From: Patescibacteria group bacterium
GTDB lineage: Bacteria > Patescibacteriota > Microgenomatia > UBA12405 > JAHJSD01
Length of the DNA stretch: 14,480 nucleotides
Direction of reading: 5' to 3'
Assembly (NCBI GenBank): GCA_018830585.1
Contig: JAHJSD010000060.1
Span: 1 to 14,480, forward strand
Position 1 is the stretch's first letter. Each line of letters starts with the position of its first letter. This document shows positions 1 to 6,339 of the stretch, one piece after another. The translations under genes were made by a program, and so were the position numbers. The notes below the pieces were generated by a model, which did no database searches, was not told the DNA's origin, and saw only the letters and a list, made by a program, of their open reading frames with translations.

Positions 1-205
1 CTTCAAAACGGCCGACAAGTTCTTCCAATAGACACTCTCCTGTTATGGGAGATTGTCGAATCGTCAAGACAGCATCTTGAGCAAACTGTTCGGCAATTAA
101 ATCTATAGGAAAAGCATTGGGACACTGATCAATATAATTGAGGGCTTTTTGGTAAGTTAGGCCTCCAATATAACCAAAACCGGAATAAAAACGTTCAGGT
201 CTCAT
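1..205 (-). CDS. Unrecognised protein, C-terminal part cut by the window edge
   Basis: An open minus-strand frame runs from ATG at 205 off the left edge, giving 68 codons. The residues look like a real protein: they begin MRPERFYSGFGYIGGLTYQK and continue with a mix of hydrophobic, acidic and aromatic residues. I do not recognise the family. There is no clear Shine-Dalgarno sequence before this ATG. The same frame stays open for 16 more codons upstream, to a TAG at 254-256, and that stretch also reads like protein. The true start may therefore have been lost upstream (see the pseudogene entry at 206-398). It may be an intact short gene or the 3' part of a broken one. Confidence 0.45.
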   Translation of the reverse strand, partial: MRPERFYSGFGYIGGLTYQKALNYIDQCPNAFPIDLIAEQFAQDAVLTIRQSPITGECLLEELVGRFE

Positions 206-398
206 TTTTCTGATTGCCGGAACTATGCCAATGTTGGGTTGGCGTATTCCTTGCTATTTATAGTATTAAGGCTATTTCTTCTAGGGCTGTCCGGTAAATT
301 AACGCCCTTTCTTTTGACGGCCTTCTTGACCAAGCGTTCGCGCCCTATCTTAAGGTTTCTAAAATGCTTGGAAAATGTTTTCTGTGTTCCAGAGTCAT
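206..398 (-). pseudogene. Possible decayed 5' part of the gene at 1-205
   Basis: On the minus strand a TATAAT box (405-410) lies 6 bases before an ATG at 398. That reading frame gives MTLEHRKHFPSILETLR and then a TAG (345-347). The same frame continues for 28 protein-like codons (including SKERALIYRTALEEIALIL) to a TAA at 258-260. Just beyond, the third frame opens and runs into the frame at 1-205. This is what one in-frame stop plus one frameshift would leave of a longer gene. The reading rests only on the protein-like look of the fragments; chance open frames are a real alternative. Confidence 0.28.
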
Positions 399-527
399 GA
401 GCCGATTATAGGCACAAGCAAAGCCCATAGCTTGAGGTTAACCTGATTTTTGTCTGTGGGAAGCTGGCGATAAAAGAATAAGTTTAGGATTATAGATGAA
501 CCAGATCAAATCTGCTGTTACACAGGT

Positions 528-690
528 TTGCCCCAGCACCAGACCCGCTGCTGCGGGACGGTGCGGGGTTTCCACGTACCACCACAGTACATGGCAGGTT
601 CGTACATGGCAAAGTCCTGTACCGGCTGGTGCGGGGCAGGCATCCTCTGGGAAAGGGAAGCCACGGGCTTTATCCCGTGGAGGACTCACT
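528..690 (+). repeat. Hairpin-ended repeat element, copy 1 (IS200/IS605-like non-autonomous element)
   Basis: This 163-bp unit begins TTGCCCC and ends GACTCACT. Near the left end CCCC-GCACC (531-540) pairs with GGTGC-GGGG (560-568), enclosing CCCGC/GCGGG (544-548 with 553-557). Near the right end GGGAAAGGGAAG is followed by CCACGGG (661-667) pairing with CCCGTGG (674-680). Between them GTACATGGC occurs twice. The same blocks, in the same order, recur inverted at 6021-6257. Subterminal hairpins preceded by a GAAG-type tetranucleotide resemble IS200/IS605 ends and REP sequences recognised by Y1 transposases. No transposase is in the window, so any mobility would depend on one elsewhere. An ωRNA-like transcript is a weaker alternative. 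Confidence 0.7.
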
Positions 691-748
691 CGATTGACTG
701 TTATTGATATGGGAAATAAACAGCATTTTTAATTTAATTCCTCAATAA

Positions 749-776
749 TTGCAAAGCAGCAAAATCGGCCTATAAT
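749..776 (+). promoter_or_regulatory. Sigma70-type promoter of the nucleotidyltransferase gene
   Basis: TTGCAA (749-754), 16 bases, then TATAAT (771-776). Transcription would be expected to start near 783, only about two bases before the ATG at 785. Either the mRNA is almost leaderless or the start is the in-frame ATG at 809, which has GAAGGA (791-796) 12 bases ahead. Confidence 0.6.
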
Positions 777-784
777 GCAAGAAC

Positions 785-2269
785 ATGAAAGAAGGACGCC
801 TCATTCCCATGGATTTCCCCCCAGAAGAAGGCGGTACCGCGGCCAGTCGAGCTGACAGAGAGTGTACCGCAAGAGCAGGAAAAAGACTTTGGCCGATTTT
901 AGGAGGAGAAGGGAACATTGTTGAGCTATTGGTGGCAATAGAAGCTAACGAGGGCGGATTGTATTTTCATGGAAGCGCCGCCAGAGCGGTATTGGTGGAA
1001 GAAGAAACGGGAGGCGAGAACTTTGGCGATATTGATTTTGTGGTTGCAGGTATTAACGGAGAAAACTTGGAGAAGGTAGCCAAGGAAGCTTTAGGACCAG
1101 ATTGGCATGTGGGAGCAAGAAGAGGACACGAGAATGCTGGAGGTATAAAAACGATTGAGGTTGCCAATAAGGAAGGCAGGCAGGTGGCAGACATAGCCTG
1201 CGCCAGAAAAGATGATCGGCCCGATCCGGCGGCAACAATCGGCGACCACTTGGACGGATGTTTCACCCCTGACGGAAGATTGGTCGCTTTTGAAATATCT
1301 GTTGACAGAGCAGAAAACATTCGGTTGAGACAAATAGAAAGAAAGAAAGAAATATTTTTAGATGCCGATACTGTTCGGCCAGACCATGTCTGGCTTTGGT
1401 TTAATGCTTTGGTGACAGGAAAAGTGGCTTTTGGAAGAGAAAATGAAGCAGAACAGATGATAAAAGAATTTATGGAAACAAGAGGAGAAGAGCTGGTGAT
1501 GTGGAGGCAAGTTGACGAAAGCAATGAAGATTGGATGAAAAGAAGGTATAAAACGCAGGGCGTACCAGAATCGCGTGTCAGGGAAGTGGGAATAAGATCG
1601 TTCGGAAGGTACAACGTGGAAGGTGTAGTCGCCAAATTAAGTGCAGCGCTGGTTACTGATCCGGAAAGATTTTGGCGGACCGGAATGGAGACAGGATTGT
1701 TGCCGGCAGTATTTCCTGTCTTAAGAGTTGTTGACGAGATGCCTGGTGTTGGGGGAAGAATTGATAGTAATTTAAAATTTGTCCGCGGAATGGAAGCCGA
1801 AAAAATATGGTTTGAGGTTTTTGGCCCGATTATGGAAGAAATGTTTGAGCCAATAAGAGAATCTGGAAGAAAGGTAGAATGGTGTGGACACAAAGCCTTT
1901 AGCTGGAAAGACGAGGCGAATCCCTTTATTGGAATTGAAAGAATTGCCGGTTTGGGCGGCGAAGCAAGAATGAAAGATACGTTGTTGGAAGAAAGGATTT
2001 TAGAAACAAACTGGAGGTGGAAACTGATGCCGTTTTTTGGAGGATATCATGGAGACAGACTATTAAAAATACTAAGAAGACAGCGGAGAGAATTTTCTTC
2101 AACCACAGAATTTCCGGTTAGAAGTTTGGCAAGAGTTTCCAGAGAAGCGGCGGCAATTGCGGCAAATAATCCTCTGGAGGTCTATGCGTTATTAACTTCC
2201 TATTTACCTTTGGGTGGGGAGAAATTAAGAGGGGAAATAAGAAAAGCTGCTTTAGGCAGCCAAGATTGA
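785..2269 (+). CDS. Divergent CCA-adding/poly(A)-polymerase-type nucleotidyltransferase
   Basis: A 494-residue protein. Near the N-terminus it has HGSAAR (62-67), then GDIDFVV (81-87) with a DxD pair, and a possible third carboxylate in VADIACARKD (D136). This order (glycine/serine turn, DxD, later acidic residue) is that of the class II tRNA nucleotidyltransferase/poly(A) polymerase head domain, which transfers nucleotides to RNA 3' ends using two metals. The following region (about 175-215) vaguely resembles the RNA-binding part of that family. The C-terminal half is not recognisable and I see no HD hydrolase motif. The start could be 785 or 809; the promoter at 749-776 favours 809 or a leaderless message. 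The last 18 bases overlap the convergent gene on the other strand. It could be the genome's CCA enzyme or a relative with another RNA or small-molecule substrate. Confidence 0.6.
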   Translation: MKEGRLIPMDFPPEEGGTAASRADRECTARAGKRLWPILGGEGNIVELLVAIEANEGGLYFHGSAARAVLVEEETGGENFGDIDFVVAGINGENLEKVAKEALGPDWHVGARRGHENAGGIKTIEVANKEGRQVADIACARKDDRPDPAATIGDHLDGCFTPDGRLVAFEISVDRAENIRLRQIERKKEIFLDADTVRPDHVWLWFNALVTGKVAFGRENEAEQMIKEFMETRGEELVMWRQVDESNEDWMKRRYKTQGVPESRVREVGIRSFGRYNVEGVVAKLSAALVTDPERFWRTGMETGLLPAVFPVLRVVDEMPGVGGRIDSNLKFVRGMEAEKIWFEVFGPIMEEMFEPIRESGRKVEWCGHKAFSWKDEANPFIGIERIAGLGGEARMKDTLLEERILETNWRWKLMPFFGGYHGDRLLKILRRQRREFSSTTEFPVRSLARVSREAAAIAANNPLEVYALLTSYLPLGGEKLRGEIRKAALGSQD

Positions 2270-3421
2270 AAGGCAGAATCCTCGGCCGCGAAAAGTTGTC
2301 AACTTTCTCCGGTCTTCTTTTTTAGCCATTTTATGACGCAACTGGCTGATGATTTTGTCTATTGCCCAATCTGAATATTTTTCCTGCCAGAGATTGCCCC
2401 AAATAGCTTGAGCGATAGCGTCTCTGTCAACAATTTGGTTTTGGTTTTGATACAAAAGATTAAATAAATTGAGTTCGCTGGCCGTGAGGTTGTCTGTGAA
2501 AGCAAAGCCGTTGGTATTGGACCGAAATCTGTTTTGCAAAATTAGGTATCTGGTAAAAAGAGGACTAAATAGATCTTTCTTTGCGTTTAAAACGCCAAAA
2601 TTTTTTAAAACGTTAAGATCGAAGCTGTCTTTTTTCATAGTCCTTGTCTTTTTATTTGCCAGGAGCGATAAGATTTGTTTTTGGTGGTCGGAAAAAAAGG
2701 GGTAAAGCCGATTGAGAACGTCAACCACTTCTGGAAATTGTTTTAAGATTTGATTTTCGGGAATAATCTCGGGGTTCTCTTTAAGGAGAAGAGCCAGTTT
2801 TTTGATTAAAACGGCATAACCGCCGCTTTGGGACAAGATCAGGTTTCTTTGGGCTGGAAAAAAATTAAAACCAGTAATTTGTTGCCATTGATCGATAGCA
2901 TGATTCGACTCCTCCTGGTTGAATAAGGGGAAAAATAGGATAGCCTCTCCTAAGGAAGTCTTGAGTAAAGGGATCTGTTTAATGAGATCGTAATTTTGAT
3001 GAAAATTCGTAAGAAGATAAACAAAGCTTAGCCGAGGTCTAAAAGATTGATAGCCTTGAGAAAAAATGGTCTGAAGCACCTGGTTTTGTTTCAAAACAAT
3101 AGCGGAATCAAGAATAAATACCAACCTGTTTTGTTTATTTTCTTTAAGCCTTGACAAAGATTGCTGCGCCTGCTGGACGAGGGATTTGTGGCCGAGAGTG
3201 GTGATGGTTGGTTCTAAGTCCAAATAGAGTATTTGCGTATTGGGTAGAACTTTCAATGACTGTTGCAAGGAAGGGGTGTTCGCCAGCCAGCTAAAAACAG
3301 AAGTTTTACCAACGCCCGGAAGGCCAAAGACTTTAACAGATAGTCCTTGGTTAGCATAATTGATAATCGGGCTTAACCGACTGAGAGTGCTTTTTTGAGG
3401 AAGGGGCGGTAAAAGTTTCAT
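2252..3421 (-). CDS. STAND/AAA-like ATPase with C-terminal OmpR-type winged helix
   Basis: A 389-residue protein. Near the N-terminus is a P-loop, GLPGVGKTS (33-41), followed by a Walker B-like LVFILD (100-105) and a mostly helical middle. From about residue 305 to the end it matches an OmpR/PhoB-type winged helix: LTASELNLFNLLYQN, then a recognition-helix region ending in ISQLRHKM, then the RGRGFCL wing. This is the layout of signal-transducing ATPase regulators: nucleotide state gates DNA binding. No receiver or sensor repeat domain is visible, so the signal is unknown. An extended -10 (TGGTAAAAT, with TAAAAT at 3431-3436) lies just before the ATG, suggesting a nearly leaderless mRNA. It overlaps the convergent nucleotidyltransferase gene by 18 bases, so the two could affect each other by antisense transcription. 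Architecture is confident; target genes are unknown. Confidence 0.75.
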   Translation of the reverse strand: MKLLPPLPQKSTLSRLSPIINYANQGLSVKVFGLPGVGKTSVFSWLANTPSLQQSLKVLPNTQILYLDLEPTITTLGHKSLVQQAQQSLSRLKENKQNRLVFILDSAIVLKQNQVLQTIFSQGYQSFRPRLSFVYLLTNFHQNYDLIKQIPLLKTSLGEAILFFPLFNQEESNHAIDQWQQITGFNFFPAQRNLILSQSGGYAVLIKKLALLLKENPEIIPENQILKQFPEVVDVLNRLYPFFSDHQKQILSLLANKKTRTMKKDSFDLNVLKNFGVLNAKKDLFSPLFTRYLILQNRFRSNTNGFAFTDNLTASELNLFNLLYQNQNQIVDRDAIAQAIWGNLWQEKYSDWAIDKIISQLRHKMAKKEDRRKLTTFRGRGFCLSILAA

Positions 3422-3585
3422 ATGATCTCTATTTTACCACTCACAAACTGTTCTGGTTGGTTAGATAATTGGTTTTCCTCGGCGAAACAGAGGGGAAAAA
3501 CTTGGCGTTTTAACGATGTTGAAATATTTGGGTAGAATTTAGATTTTAGTTACGGGAACTTGAAGCCCCGAAATAATTCGATTAA

Positions 3586-3921
3586 ATGAATACTTTTCAA
3601 AAAGTTTATCAATTAGTCAAAAAGGTTCCTCAAGGAAAAGTGACCAGCTATGGGGAAATTGCCAAAAAATTAAGAATCGGCGACGTTCGGGTAATTGGCT
3701 GGGCGCTTCATGCCAATAGGGATTTTGAAACTCCTTGCCACAGGGTGGTTAATAAAAAGGGAGAATTGGCGCCGGGATATGTTTTTGGCGGTTGGCAGAA
3801 ACAAAAAGAAAAATTGTTAGCCGAAGGAGTTTGTTTTAGCGGCGAAAGAGAGGTTGATTTAAAAAAGTCAGGATTTGTTTTCCGGCCCTCCGGGATTGGG
3901 ATCGAGAAGATGCCGTCTTGA
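3586..3921 (+). CDS. MGMT-family O6-alkylguanine-DNA alkyltransferase, single-domain
   Basis: A 111-residue protein matching the DNA-binding/active-site domain of Ogt/Ada-type methyltransferases: FQKVYQLVKKVPQGKVTSYG at the N-terminus, a recognition-helix region (RVIGWALHAN, 35-44), and TPCHRVV with the acceptor cysteine at residue 51. The family moves an alkyl group from O6-alkylguanine to this cysteine, a suicidal repair reaction. The N-terminal ribonuclease H-like domain of full-length Ogt is absent, so the size is that of alkyltransferase-like (ATL) proteins. ATL proteins, however, carry Trp in place of this Cys, so this protein is probably a catalytic minimal form. It has no strong Shine-Dalgarno sequence; a weak TAATTC lies 6 bases before the ATG. 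Confidence 0.85.
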   Translation: MNTFQKVYQLVKKVPQGKVTSYGEIAKKLRIGDVRVIGWALHANRDFETPCHRVVNKKGELAPGYVFGGWQKQKEKLLAEGVCFSGEREVDLKKSGFVFRPSGIGIEKMPS

Positions 3922-4185
3922 ACCAAACCTGCCAACCTCCGTTTCCCCGGGCCCTCTTTTTTCGAGATTTCCTCCTTCCCCGGTCCGTCTCGGATTAAGA
4001 CTGCTGTCTGCCGTTTCGGGGGCAGGACCGATTAAACTTTCCCCAAGACAATAACCCTGGCGATTCCTTTCCCAAGTCTTTGTGGCGGTGTAAACGAGTG
4101 ATCCTTAATCTTTAGCACTGACCTATTTTTCACTCTTTAAACAATATTTTGGATAGTCAGAACAAATATCTGTTAAAAAGCTAAG
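3922..4185. other. Intergenic stretch between two convergent genes
   Basis: These 264 bases separate the convergent alkyltransferase and SIMPL genes. I see no clear terminator: a GC-rich CCCCGGGCCC followed by a T-rich run lies at about 3945-3962, but without a convincing stem. A 28-codon minus-strand frame (4032-4118, GTG start) reads like protein but has no strong support. Confidence 0.4.
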
Positions 4186-4923
4186 TTAATTTAGCTCGAA
4201 TACCACGGTAACTGTTTTTTCAACAGTGGAAGAACCTGACTCAACTGGGATTGCTCCTCCGCCGATCCCATCGGCAAACTTGAGTGGGCTAAAAGACTGG
4301 CTTCCTTCGGTAATGCTGACTATTTTACCTAACTTTTTGCCGGTTGAGCCGATGATTGAGCTTGCTTTTTGTTTAGCGTTTTCTAACGCTTTGACCAACA
4401 AGTCAGTTTCAACACTGGTGTCTTCGTTGACATAAAAATTCGGCCCCCAGACATTGGTGGCTCCACTTTGAGCCAAAAGTTCAGTCAATTCCGAAGCGCG
4501 GTTAACATCCCTTAAAGTTATTTCCAAGGTATTGCCTACTCGCCACTGGCCGGGCCTTGATTTGGTTCTGCCATCTTCCTGGTAAAAGTCTTCCTCTTGA
4601 TTGATGCTGATAGTTTGAGTTTTAATATCTTTATTTTCAATGCCAAAGTCTTCCAGCCTGGTAATAATTTGGCCGGTGCTGTCGTTGACCTCGTCAACGG
4701 CCTGTTGTTTGTTGTCGTTGACTTTCTGCACAGTAGCGGAAAATTGAGCCATTTGGGAAACCTGTTGGCCTTGGGCTCGGCCGGAAACAGTAATCGTTTC
4801 CGTGGGTTTGAACTCAATTTTGCCCCAGTTTACTTTTTCCCAATTGAAGAAAGTAACCCCGCCTAAAGCGACAATGACGACGATACTGCCGACAACGATA
4901 TTTTCAATTAATCTTTTCTGCAC
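4186..4923 (-). CDS. Membrane-anchored SIMPL-domain (DUF541/YggE-like) protein
   Basis: A 245-residue protein. Residues about 7-27 form one hydrophobic segment (IVVGSIVVIVALGGVTFF) after a short basic start, so it is probably anchored in the membrane with the bulk outside. The SIMPL domain starts near residue 42 with ETITVSGRA, a typical opening, and continues through the FSATVQ, IKTQTISI and LEITLRD segments to a C-terminal TVTVVFELN strand. The molecular role of SIMPL proteins is poorly defined; YggE is linked to oxidative-stress tolerance. The start is GTG at 4923, supported by AAAGGAG (4929-4935) five bases ahead; the ATG at 4945 is out of frame. It is divergent from epmA and shares the promoter palindrome at 4968-4977. 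Confidence 0.8.
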   Translation of the reverse strand: MQKRLIENIVVGSIVVIVALGGVTFFNWEKVNWGKIEFKPTETITVSGRAQGQQVSQMAQFSATVQKVNDNKQQAVDEVNDSTGQIITRLEDFGIENKDIKTQTISINQEEDFYQEDGRTKSRPGQWRVGNTLEITLRDVNRASELTELLAQSGATNVWGPNFYVNEDTSVETDLLVKALENAKQKASSIIGSTGKKLGKIVSITEGSQSFSPLKFADGIGGGAIPVESGSSTVEKTVTVVFELN

Positions 4924-4967
4924 CTTTTCTCCTTTCTGCCACCATGTTTTTTAACAGAAACAATACT

Positions 4968-4977
4968 ATTATATAAT
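4968..4977. promoter_or_regulatory. Bidirectional -10 palindrome between the SIMPL gene and epmA
   Basis: ATTATATAAT is its own reverse complement and gives a TATAAT box on each strand: 4972-4977 for epmA and 4968-4973 for the SIMPL gene. On the plus strand TATAAT is 6 bases from the epmA ATG, implying a leaderless mRNA. On the minus strand a TTGCCA-like -35 (4990-4995, spacing 16) lies inside the epmA coding start, and the message has a normal leader with a Shine-Dalgarno sequence. Polymerases bound in the two directions would exclude one another. Confidence 0.6.
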
Positions 4978-4983
4978 ATTAGT

Positions 4984-6003
4984 ATGGATTGGCAAAATCT
5001 AAAAAATAATCAACAGGATTGGCAGATTTTTAAACTAAGAAGCGAACTGATCGGTAGGATCCGCGCTTTTTTCGAAAAGGCAGGTTTTTTAGAAGTCCAA
5101 ACCCCGCTCTTGTCACCAGCATTAGTGCCGGAATCCTATTTGGAGGTTTTTCAAACCGAGCTTAAAGACAAATTAGGCAACAGCGCCCCGGCGTTTTTGA
5201 CTCCTTCTCCTGAGCTCTGGCATAAGAAACTATTGGCGGCAGGGTCGGGTAATATTTTCGAGATTACCAAGAGTTTTAGGAATACTGATTTAGGCGGCCG
5301 TTTCCATTTACCTGAATTTACCCTTCTGGAATGGTACCGAACCGGGGCGGATTATTTTGACACGATGGAAGATTGCCAGGAATTAATCAGGTCGGCGGCA
5401 AGCGGAAATAAGCTTTTTTATCAGGGAAAGAGCGTAAATTTGACACCTCCTTTTGAGCGGATTTCAATAATCGAAGCTTTTGCTAAATACGCCGGCATTG
5501 ACGACAAAACTTTATTTGATAAAAAAAGCTTGGTCTCCTGGGCTTTAAAAAATAACTACCGGATAAGTTTGGAAGATGATTGGGAAATGGTTTACAACTT
5601 AGTCTTTCTAAAAGAGATTGAGCCGAAATTGGGCTTCGGCAGGCCGACAATTATCTATGACTTTCCGGCCGAGTTTGCCCCTTTGGCAAAGACCAATCCT
5701 AAAGATTCCAGAGTGAAAGAGCGGTTTGAACTTTACATTGCCGGAGTGGAGTTGGCCGACGCCTATTCCGAGCTGACCGACCCGATCGAACAGAAAAAGC
5801 AATTTGAAAAAGAGGTTAAACTAAGAAGGAAAATGGATAAATTGGAACATCCGGTTGATTGGGATTTTATCAAGGCTTTAGAATCGGGTCTGCCCGACTG
5901 TTCCGGAGTGGCTTTGGGGGTGGATCGGCTGATAATGTTATTGGCGGATAAAACAGAGATTGGCGAAGTGGTTTTATTCGGGGAAAGCTATGTTAACAAT
6001 TGA
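4984..6003 (+). CDS. epmA: EF-P lysyltransferase EpmA (GenX/PoxA/YjeA family)
   Basis: A 339-residue class II lysyl-tRNA-synthetase-like protein with no N-terminal anticodon-binding domain, the size and layout of EpmA. Motif 1 region: FLEVQTPLLSP (35-45). Next comes TPSPELWHKKLLAAG, then motif 2, SFRNTDLGGRFHLPEFTLLEWY (split around R99 and E111), which follows the E. coli EpmA pattern. Further on are ELADAYSELTDPIEQ and motif 3, LPDCSGVALGVDRL (303-316), again EpmA-like. EpmA activates lysine (in E. coli preferably (R)-beta-lysine made by EpmB) and attaches it to a conserved lysine of EF-P in the cytoplasm. The EF-P gene follows on the same strand, which supports the call. No epmB is in the window. 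The mRNA is probably leaderless (TATAAT at 4972-4977). Confidence 0.92.
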   Translation: MDWQNLKNNQQDWQIFKLRSELIGRIRAFFEKAGFLEVQTPLLSPALVPESYLEVFQTELKDKLGNSAPAFLTPSPELWHKKLLAAGSGNIFEITKSFRNTDLGGRFHLPEFTLLEWYRTGADYFDTMEDCQELIRSAASGNKLFYQGKSVNLTPPFERISIIEAFAKYAGIDDKTLFDKKSLVSWALKNNYRISLEDDWEMVYNLVFLKEIEPKLGFGRPTIIYDFPAEFAPLAKTNPKDSRVKERFELYIAGVELADAYSELTDPIEQKKQFEKEVKLRRKMDKLEHPVDWDFIKALESGLPDCSGVALGVDRLIMLLADKTEIGEVVLFGESYVNN

Positions 6004-6020
6004 CTTGAAGGTTAACCTAT

Positions 6021-6257
6021 AGTGAATCTCCCCGACATAAACGTCGGGACTTCCCTTTCCCAAAGGATGCTTAGCCATGTACTGAACCTGCCATGTACCC
6101 TACGTGGTACTATGGTGGTGCCTGGCCTGCCACGTACCGCCACAGTGGGATATGGTATACCACTGTGGTGTATACCACCGTGGCCCCATGGTTTCCCAAA
6201 TGGTACATGGAAACCCCGCACCGCCCCGACCTTGTGTCGGGACTGGTGCTGGGGCAA
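6021..6257 (-). repeat. Hairpin-ended repeat element, copy 2 (inverted)
   Basis: Read on the minus strand, this 237-bp unit matches copy 1 (528-690) block by block: TTGCCCCAGCACCAG, GGTGCGGGGTTTCCA, GTACATGGCAGGTTC, GCATCCT-TGGGAAAGGGAAG and a terminal TCACT. Both end hairpins differ in sequence from copy 1 but still pair: CCCGAC/GTCGGG (6225-6230 with 6236-6241) and CCCGAC/GTCGGG (6031-6036 with 6043-6048). It is longer than copy 1 because of internal sequence with further hairpins, such as CCACAGTGG/CCACTGTGG (6140-6148 with 6160-6168). It lies between epmA and efp. Confidence 0.7.
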
Positions 6258-6323
6258 CAGACAAAACCGTTTCTATAATAAGGAAGTATCTAAAGGAAGG
6301 TTTAATCAGGTGGTCGGATCTTA

Positions 6324-6332
6324 TGGTAAAAT
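6324..6332 (+). promoter_or_regulatory. Extended -10 before efp
   Basis: TGGTAAAAT fits the TGnTAnnnT extended -10 pattern and ends 7 bases before the efp ATG at 6340, implying a nearly leaderless transcript. The same 9 bases precede the ATPase gene at 3421. AGGAG (6333-6337) also lies here but is only 2 bases from the ATG. Confidence 0.5.
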
Positions 6333-6339
6333 AGGAGTC

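Larger units (their letters stand above)
399..784. other. Intergenic stretch containing repeat copy 1 and a promoter
   Basis: This stretch of nearly 390 bases has no convincing gene. It holds the hairpin-ended repeat (528-690) and the promoter of the next gene (749-776). Frames that open across the repeat on both strands translate its inverted repeats and look spurious. At 431-445 the sequence CTTGAGGTTAACC resembles CTTGAAGGTTAACC at 6004-6017, next to repeat copy 2; this may be chance. Confidence 0.5.
6004..6339. other. epmA-efp spacer occupied by repeat copy 2
   Basis: Most of these 336 bases are the inverted repeat copy at 6021-6257. The remainder (6258-6339) holds the efp promoter region. 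A TATAAT at 6274-6279 has no good -35, while TGGTAAAAT (6324-6332) sits next to the efp start. Reading frames open through the repeat in several phases, and one of them is in frame with efp, so automatic start prediction may add about 106 false residues. Confidence 0.6.

Noticed and set aside
496..732. 78-aa gene in the repeat region (and the opposite-strand frame 438-689)
   Set aside because: Both frames are built from the hairpin-ended repeat and share their odd composition with frames in copy 2.
967..1893. 308-aa minus-strand gene
   Set aside because: It is a shadow frame of the nucleotidyltransferase; it is Ser/Pro/Thr-rich with no family signature.
4032..4118. 28-residue minus-strand frame starting at GTG
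   Set aside because: The sequence looks protein-like but is very short, with only a weak upstream signal and no family match.
6022..6339. N-terminal extension of EF-P by 106 residues
   Set aside because: The in-frame upstream part translates the inverted repeat element; EF-P homology, length and the promoter position all place the start at 6340.
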